This document shows, in pieces, positions 57,088-64,000 of a stretch of 64,000 nt of DNA. The DNA is from Congeria kusceri (lineage: Eukaryota > Mollusca > Bivalvia > Myida > Dreissenidae). Under the pieces are notes generated by a model that worked only from the letters and a program-made list of their open reading frames with translations, did no database searches and had not been told where the DNA came from. Position numbers and translations under genes: made by a program. The DNA lies in the NCBI GenBank assembly GCA_027627225.1, contig CM051028.1, positions 11,463,701 through 11,527,700 of the forward strand, in the 5' to 3' direction. Numbering within the stretch: position 1 is the stretch's first letter; each line of letters begins with the position of its first letter.

Positions 57088-57186
57088 ACAGAAGACACTT
57101 TACCGGCACGATACGAAGACCTTGTATGGTCACAGAGCGACAAGGCCGCCACTTATATGAGACTGTCACCGTCGACTTCTAAATGA
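57088..57186 (+). CDS. Exon 14: terminal tail exon
   Basis: Acceptor ccgttttgtaacag, phase 0, 32 codons and TGA. Contains A-R-Y-E-D-L and A-T-Y-M-R-L, two Y-x-x-L sequences 16-17 residues apart, close to the spacing of tandem immunoreceptor motifs. The stop is followed by a ~380-bp AT-rich 3' UTR to AATAAA. Confidence 0.65.
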   Translation, partial: TEDTLPARYEDLVWSQSDKAATYMRLSPSTSK

Positions 57187-57566
57187 AGAGTGCATTTTAT
57201 TGATGCGATATAAACATTTCATTTCCTTTATGTAAAGTGTCAATAACTGTGTAAATATCTTTTATGTTGATTAAACAGTGTTTTAATTTTGCCCGTCATG
57301 TAATTTTGAAATTGATGACATTCGTAAGGCATAACAATTTGCTCTTCGTATTCAGGTTTTAAATTATATATTGTGAATATACCACATTTAGAGTTTTATA
57401 CTGAACTCGATTATTGTCTTTATGATAATGTTGTAGCTGCAATGTACATATCTTATAATTCTGTAAGTAAAATGTGGGTATTGTTAAATTATGATTTTGA
57501 CGCAGAACGCCATATTTTAAATTATTGAATAATTTATTACATACATGTTCCTAGAATGCTGATGTA

Positions 57567-57572
57567 AATAAA
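57567..57572 (+). terminator. Polyadenylation signal (AATAAA)
   Basis: Canonical hexamer 380 bp after the stop codon of exon 14, followed by a GT-rich stretch (gcgtgtggac) about 20 bp later. Confidence 0.5.
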
Positions 57573-57711
57573 ATGTTATTCAATTACAATGCGTGTGGAC
57601 TAATTTACTGTAGATAAAGAACACAGTGAGAAGGTACAATATTAATAAAATAACACACGTAAACAAGTCTGGTAACTACCGATGTCTGGAGTTTTGTTTG
57701 TTTTTGTACCT

Positions 57712-58026
57712 CCTAAGCAAATACTGTGAAAATAAGATGTCATATTTACCTTCTAAGCAAATACTGTGAAAATAAGATGTCATATTTACCTTCTAAGCAA
57801 ATACTGTGAAAATAAGATGTCATATTTACCTTCTAAGCAAATACTGTGAAAATAAGATGTCATATACACCTTCTAAGCAAATACTGTGAAAATACGTTGT
57901 CATATTTACCTTCTTAGCAAACACTGTGAACATAAGTTGTCATATTTACCCTCTAAGTAATTACTGTAAAAATAATATGTCATATTTACCTTCTAAGCAA
58001 ATACTGTGAAAATACGATGTCATATC
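57712..58026. repeat. 40-bp minisatellite, about 8 units
   Basis: Units beginning ctaagcaaatactgtgaaaa repeat every 40 bp. The first units are identical and the later ones have a few substitutions. It starts about 140 bp after the poly(A) signal of the Ig gene. Confidence 0.9.
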
Positions 58027-60257
58027 AAATGTATACGTTTATGAAAAACTTCTCTCATGGACATTTGCGGCGAACACTAATTATTAACTGGTTATGATAT
58101 CCACAATATTTCCATGTCATTTACAATGGGAGAGAAGTGTGTATATATTTAAGTTTTAAATGATGGTTTAAATTATCAAAACAATAAATACATGTGCATT
58201 CTTGAATCATTTTAGAAAATAACTAAACAAAAAAAACCTTGAATGTAAATCACACGGTACGGAGAAATAATAGTTTTCAATATAAATAGCTTTGATATTG
58301 GGATTTAAGATTGAAAAAAAGGACCTATAATGTCTGGCACAACATTATATATATATATATATATACACACAATTCATAAATTTAAAAAAATGCAATATTC
58401 ATGTTCAGTGTTAAATGTGGGATCGTGAAAAACTTAAACGTTTTGCTTGTGTTTAATTAAAAGCAATTTTAAAACGCATGTTATTTAATGGCAAGTGTTC
58501 ACTTTCTGTTTTATTTGTAATGTGAAATAAATTGTCTACAGCATTTGGACTGATCATTTTAAATATCAAGTGCAATACAATGACACATATCAAGTAACAC
58601 AGATGAAGGACATTTATGTCATTGTTATTAGTTCGGTTTTCGTAACATATGCATTTATATAATTGTTATTATTTAATACAAATTATTTCCAATATACAAA
58701 ATTGTACTTCTTAATTATTTCGCTACTTTATTTATACATACATTTTATTTTCTAAACACAATAATAAAAAAATATAGTTAAGAAATATGAACACTTACAA
58801 TGTTGGTTAAAAAATAAAAAGAATATCTACGCCTAGCGTCTGCCATTTCTTTGAGCCAAGAGATAGCATTAAATGGAGAAACTTTGATTTGGCTAAATAC
58901 AAATTTTTTTTTTTTTTTACATCAATCTGTATAAATACGTTGGTAAGCATGTGTGGCAAAACACGTAGATGAACTTACAACGGAATGGGAACCTATTATT
59001 AGAAACGGAAATTGATAAAAGCAACAACAGGCATATAAAAAGCATAGTTCCATATACATGAAAGAAACAACAACAACACGATAAACAATATTTTGCCATG
59101 GTTAAAATAGCTTATAATGTACATGTACTATTGCGATTTCAACATACATGCAAAAACAACATCCACTGTTTTCGTATAAGTAGTTTCGATACGGTCAAGT
59201 ACGACTGTTTGTAATGTGGGTTTCAAACTTTAATTCTATTTCACACTGTCACTATTTCGGCTACGGGTACCCACGTTTGATCTTGGGCGTGATAATCGTG
59301 ATGAGTCAAGAGCATAATGTCCCTTGTGCATATTCATGCTTTACAACATATTGTGTGTGACTGTCATTAATTTCTGTAAACGTTGATTTCCTTTAATCTC
59401 CCTTGTGATCTCCAATTAAGGACATTTTAAAAATAAAAACCTAAAATGTTTTATTTTAACACCCATATACTTTTAATGTCTTTGTGCTAAGTAATATGCA
59501 TGAAGTGAGCTTCTCTCCATTTTCAAATGCACCAATTACTACAAAATTTGTCAACTAGAACTAATGCTCCTAAATATAAGTGTGCGTTTTTTTTCTGATA
59601 TATTGTTACGTTAAAGTTCTTTAAATGAACATGTATATTACATAATGTCCATTAGAAGTTCAGACCGTTACAAGAAAGCAGATCAGATAAACACGTGTAT
59701 ATGACACGAGAAGGAAGATAAAATCTACTCACTGCCATAGATGCTTAGTCGACGGGGAAACATTACTCAGAAGCGGAAATTGTGTGCATTCTTGTTTTGC
59801 AACTGGATCAATTAACAATGCAAGCTTACACTACATGTAAACCAGGCGCGGTTACAGGATTATGAGTTAGAGGGGTGGGGGGGGGGGGAAATGAAAACCT
59901 ACCAAACGACCTATGTCAAAATTATTCATTTTGAAAACAATGACATTGTAACTGCCTGATATCATATTTATGTTCATTGATTGTTATCGTCTACGAAATT
60001 TGATACAATTAAATTATTATTCTCAGACAGAGAATGTTTCTGGACTTTAAAAAATTGAATTTTGACAATTTTTTGAAGGTGTGATTTACGTCACTTCCGC
60101 AATCGTTAAATCCGCCTATGTATACACATCCAAATTAAAGAAAACATGCATGTTCTTTATTCTCATCTTATGATTCTGTGGACGTCTCCTTTGAATTTCA
60201 ATCAGTGTTTTAAATAAGGTATCTATAAAATATTAAATCTGGATAATTATATACAGG
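58027..60257. other. Gene-free intergenic stretch
   Basis: Contains a TA/CA microsatellite (about 58,347-58,371), a poly-T run (about 58,906-58,918) and a poly-G tract (about 59,874-59,889). The minus-strand frame at 58,917-59,099 has no support. Confidence 0.5.
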
Positions 60258-60705
60258 AATAATGAAACTCCAGAGACATCATCAGGAGAGAAGCCCTTAT
60301 TACCATCCGTTGGTCCTTTATTTGAGGCAAGTGACCAATTGCCTATACAATACAGAACATTACATACAACACAACACACAACATAAACATGATTAAAACT
60401 GGGGTCACCGCCTTGGAACGGTCAATGCAAAGCATTGGGGGCTTAAACCGGTTTAAAGTCACACTTAGCCCAGAATTAATCACAAAACACGCAATTGTAA
60501 ATAAACAATAACCTCATAGCATTGAAATTCAAATTAAATAGTAATAAAAGAGAATATTAATTCAATTGAATTACAATTGTTGAATGTTCACCAGAGCAAC
60601 AGAATTGAAACTTTCTGCGGCACGATGAAATAAAGTAAATACAATTATCAACTAAATCCCTTTTTGTTGAAAAGATTTCAAGACCTAGCATCATATAGTA
60701 GAAAT
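60258..60705. repeat. Dispersed repeat R1, long form
   Basis: Matches 8,871-9,160 at both ends, with about 170 bp more in the middle (60,297-60,466), which contains 'gcattgggggcttaaaccgg' and 'tggaacggtcaatgcaaagc'. The long form is likely the fuller element and the other a deletion derivative. No coding capacity. Confidence 0.8.
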
Positions 60706-63274
60706 CCCAGATCATAAACTGAGTGACCTCTGCTACAGTGTTTGTTCGATTTCATTGTTATCATTTTAAAATAATTAACAATCAACTGAAAATCAATAAT
60801 TGAAATATATAATTGACAACAGAAACTTTTCATAGTTGAATAATATTTCAGTTTCTGTTTGCATACATAACCATCGGCAAATGTTCGTGACATTTTATTT
60901 CCTTGAACTTTCAAACTGAGGTTTCAATCCACTATAAATTAATCAACAACATCAACGAAAAAAAAAAAGTAAGAACAAGGATATTATTGAGATAATTGTT
61001 AACCGAAATGTAATCTCAAATAAAGAATTTGCCCATTCCCTCCCAATTCTTTGGCACAGAAAAATGACGGATTGGTACCTTTGAAGTAGAATGAATGGAT
61101 GGCCAGTTTTCATATGGCGAATAATGATTAAGTTTTGTGTCGACGTAAGCTCGGTACTTCAAATGGCTTGTACCATGTTGGGGCATGAACATAACTTTAT
61201 TTGTTATCTCCAAGATTCGATCGTCATGCTCGTATGTAGACTTAAAATATGTGTTAATCTGTTTAAAATAGTTGACTTCTTTCTCATGCTACTGTTGCCT
61301 GTTAAACCTTTCTCAAGCGTAAATGGCTTTCCTGTTGTGTTGAAGAAAGTTGACATAGTTCAACCTCGAGATCACTTCGGTTTAACTCCATATATAACGC
61401 ACGAAAAAAACACCCTAACACTTTAATAAACACTATATTGAACAAAATGTTTAAAAAAGTGTAAAGTTGAACTATATAAGAATATGCCTTAAAGATTAGG
61501 CCAAAATGTTGTATTTGTTAATACATACATACATAAAAGCTTCATAAACAATAAATACCTATCTCATAAAAATCATCTCCATTCTGACGCTACTTATTAT
61601 CCGCGGACTGGATCTGATGACTTCACAGTAGGGGTCACGCTCAGATTACATGTTTAGGAGCCTTCAAAATGTTGTGGTATAACTTCATATATAAGCCACA
61701 AATATTAACTTGAACTTCGGATGTTTACTCTCTTGAGGTACCAATTTATCCGTTGTTAGCCGCCTGAAAATTAACTGTAAATGATTTATTCCAGAGGATC
61801 AGCTGAAAATGCATCATATTTTAAAAACCGTGGCCAAACAGTGCTTTGCAAAAGGCGATATCATTTGGCGCAGCAGGGCTGATATTATATTGTTCGGAAG
61901 GTCATTTGAACGTGACCTGTGACACAATGTCTTCAGATTCTTACAATCTTAGGATTTGGTTTTAATAAGATTGAATAAATACGTAATATCTTTGCGTTTA
62001 TCTGAATGTTAGTTTCAAGTTATGTTTGAAGCTACTCACTCGTGATCTAGCTCCTACGCATCTGAACTTTTGACTGTGAACTTCAACAACGAACTATAAC
62101 GCTTAATTATTATTTCGTAAATCCCGTTTTACAATGAGCTCTGGGCGAACACATTGTTATTGGAGATTAAGAACATGCCTACTAAAATATGGTTTTAGAA
62201 CAGTAATCGAACGCCCGTGTATAAAAACACAACATGCAAATGTGTATCAGATTCCCCGTTGGTTTCACTGGTTATTACAACGTGTAAATTTTGGAAGTAA
62301 TGCTATTGAAAATTCAATGTCAAAAATATTTTGTTTCAATTAGCATGTCTCTTTATACAGATGGATGTAAATAATATGTTGTTATGTTGTTGGCTTTTTA
62401 ATTATACTTACAAACATAATAAGTATGCATTGAACAATATTGCAGTACAGATTTTGAACCGAGAGCTGAAACTGTTCAAGGTATTTGGTAAAGTATTTCG
62501 GATTGACATGTTGCTCTAGTGGTGTGGCAGAATACAATAAAGAGCCCTGAATTTAAACTGATGCAGTCGTTTTGGTCAAATATCGAATTCATCATACTTT
62601 CCTCGTACTTTGCTCCTTGTGTAACGTGCTTGCCATTTTGAACTTGCTCAAGACAGTAACTGAAATACTTAGTAAGATAAAACAAGAAACAGGATTTGTC
62701 GACCTTTGCTTTCCATACACAATGTCAGCAGTTTGTTTTCAGGGACTTAAATTAGTCTACCCTGAATTGATCGAATAGCATCAGCTTTAGTCCGTCAAAT
62801 GCTGGTCGATAAATCAATATACTAACATGTATGAATACGTATACAAGTTAACCATGAAATGTGAAATTGGTTAAATATATATCTGACGCATTTCCTGTTG
62901 TCAAATAATACTATTCCCCAAACAAGTTTGCCCGCTGTAATACCATATTTCAAAGTGTATTGATTGTATTAGTTTTAAGCCAAGTTTTCACTCATGGGTA
63001 ATACATAACAGCACTACCAACAAATAGGGTATAATTTATTAAAATGGCTAGCTTGTGGATAGAGACGCCTGAAAATACTAGTTTACTATATTTGAACATT
63101 TTGATCGGCCAACCCAGATATGATTCATTTCACATGTGTTCTACAATGATATTATTTCCTGTTATTATATACACAATGTGTAAAGTGAAACAGTTGTGAC
63201 AACAATGATGCAAGTGTTTGGTTCTGGCTAAGGGAAATACTCATATGGCGATTGCGAGTTCAGATTTCTCGAAA
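60706..63274. other. Gene-free intergenic stretch
   Basis: Open frames of 60-110 codons occur, but none has splice sites, domain pattern or consistent composition. 62,040-62,070 has 'tcctacgcatctgaact', a relative of the dispersed motif at 42,310. Confidence 0.45.
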
Positions 63275-63302
63275 ATGATTCGGACATTAATATTACTTAT
63301 TG
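63275..63302 (+). CDS. Leader exon of a second Ig-receptor copy
   Basis: The ATG opens M-I-R-T-L-I-L-L-I plus G split at a GTAAAT donor, the same as exon 1 at 45,735 apart from two or three bases. Similarity extends about 30 bp upstream and into the intron. The downstream sequence, however, soon switches to the intron-10 duplicate. Confidence 0.6.
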
Positions 63303-63361
63303 GTAAATAATAGATATTTTAGCAACTTGGCATTGGGTATTGTTGTTGTTAATAACTCTAT

Positions 63362-63863
63362 ACTAACTAGTATACGACCCGCGCAAATGCGGAAATGACT
63401 ACAGTAGACAACTTTTGAAAACGTGAACAAAGGAGAATTAGCTAATAATGCATAGGAGCGTTCTTTTTTTTCAAAAACATGTTTTACGTAGTTTGTTTTG
63501 TATTTATAACCAAATATGTGTATGGTATTAAAAAATATCGGACGAAGGTATAAGTGAAGTAGGTCATGCCGACGCAAAATACTCCAGCATTGCTTGATTA
63601 GTCAAGAAACCAGCGGATTTCCACAATAACTCTCGTCTTTTTCTATACTGTATACAGGACTATCGATCATTTTGCAGTGCATATGTTTCGGGCTGAATTA
63701 CGAGAAATGCATCATTTCACAAAACATATATATTTGTTTATAGTGTCTGCGGAATTTCCACTATCCTAAAAATACAAAACTATCAAGGGAGGATTTTCAT
63801 AATGGAGTTCATGAATACATGTCGTTATTTAAATTATTTAATACATTATGTTAAGGAATAATA
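63362..63863 (+). repeat. Duplicate of intron 10 segment
   Basis: Direct repeat of 55,442-56,101, starting at 'actaactagtatacg' and running to 'acattatgttaaggaat'. It shows that the second gene copy lacks exons 2-10 and their introns. What lies beyond 63,863 is hidden by the retrocopy insertion and the window end. Confidence 0.8.
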
Positions 63864-63865
<2 letters not shown>

Positions 63866-63899
<34 letters not shown>

Positions 63900-64000
63900 C
63901 CGTTCAAAATATATTTTATTTTCCTCGTCAATAGGTGTGTGAGGGTCGAGGGCATCCCACTCCACACCGTACAGAGTTTACAAGAAATATATGCATATTA
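63866..64000 (-). mobile_element. 3' end of a retrocopy (poly-T, reversed AATAAA)
   Basis: A run of 34 T is followed by ccgttcaaaatata and TTTATT (63,915-63,920). On the minus strand this is AATAAA, about 15 bp, then a pure poly(A) tract: the signature of an inserted processed transcript or LINE/SINE tail. The body runs out of the window and no frame is recognised. Confidence 0.6.

Larger units (their letters stand above)
45735..57186 (+). pseudogene. Ig-superfamily type I receptor gene, 14 exons, damaged
   Basis: Gene model: leader exon, five Ig-like exons, transmembrane exon, seven cytoplasmic exons, stop at 57,184-57,186, AATAAA at 57,567. It would be a cell-surface receptor with extracellular Ig domains and a tyrosine-bearing tail (YEEV, YVIG, YNEI, YEDL, YMRL), the layout of receptors that recruit SH2 proteins. 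Splice phases chain almost throughout, which is hard to get by chance. Damage: in-frame TGA in exon 2, a TGA or paired frameshift in exon 4, paired frameshifts in exon 6, TAA in exon 10. The tail exons 11-14 are intact. So it is a recently disabled gene, or an active one with errors in the consensus. Ligand and pathway cannot be told. Intron 1 holds a large repeat block. Confidence 0.65.

Noticed and set aside
61091..61426. 111-codon open frame
   Set aside because: Hydrophobic and Cys-scattered composition, no splice sites, no recognised motif; length is within chance for this much sequence.

Overview
This is an animal nuclear window: AT-rich, with no bacterial-style gene packing, short coding exons bounded by GT/AG, and very dense repeats. 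The repeat types (elements with inverted 'gctcacctgag...ctcaggtgagc' ends, 'gaccttgacc' arrays, tRNA-derived fragments, BEL/Pao relics) suggest a bivalve mollusc, possibly close to Dreissena; species is not established. Almost every long open frame in the repeat arrays is an artefact; the coding signal is in small exons with consistent intron phase.

Layout. 1-14.3 kb is repeat-built: several copies of one Helitron-like, tandem-repeat-carrying element, nested in each other and hit by hAT-like MITEs. 14.5-16.3 kb is a frameshifted BEL/Pao gag relic, cut by another copy. 17.0-24.9 kb holds coding remnants on the + strand: an RPA-type OB-fold-like stretch, an exon running in frame into a 3.3 kb array of a 48-bp (16-codon) repeat, then small exons, one split by a 1.76 kb Helitron-like insertion. 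26.2-26.6 kb is a 15-bp (5-codon) minisatellite. 27.15-32.14 kb is a 5 kb element made of about 28 copies of a ~165-bp satellite. 32.4-34.05 kb holds three phase-0 exons ending in a BEN-like segment. 37-42 kb is mostly more satellite-bearing elements.

The best-supported gene lies at 45,735-57,186 (+): a type I membrane protein of the immunoglobulin superfamily. It has a signal-peptide exon, five Ig-like exons (four with identified phase-1 boundaries on both or the needed side), a transmembrane exon, and seven cytoplasmic exons whose phases chain 1-2-1-0-2-1-0 to a stop. The tail carries tyrosine motifs of ITIM/SH2-binding type. Several exons carry stops or frameshifts, so it is either a young pseudogene or a gene with consensus errors. 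A second, internally deleted copy starts at 63,275 (same leader exon) and jumps straight to sequence matching the intron at 55.44-56.10 kb. It is then interrupted by the poly(A) end of a minus-strand retrocopy that runs off the window.

Read together, the window shows a receptor gene family expanding by tandem duplication inside a landscape of rolling-circle-like elements that share ends but carry different internal satellites. Gene-to-gene relations between the 17-25 kb, 26 kb and 32-34 kb coding pieces are inferred from strand and phase only.
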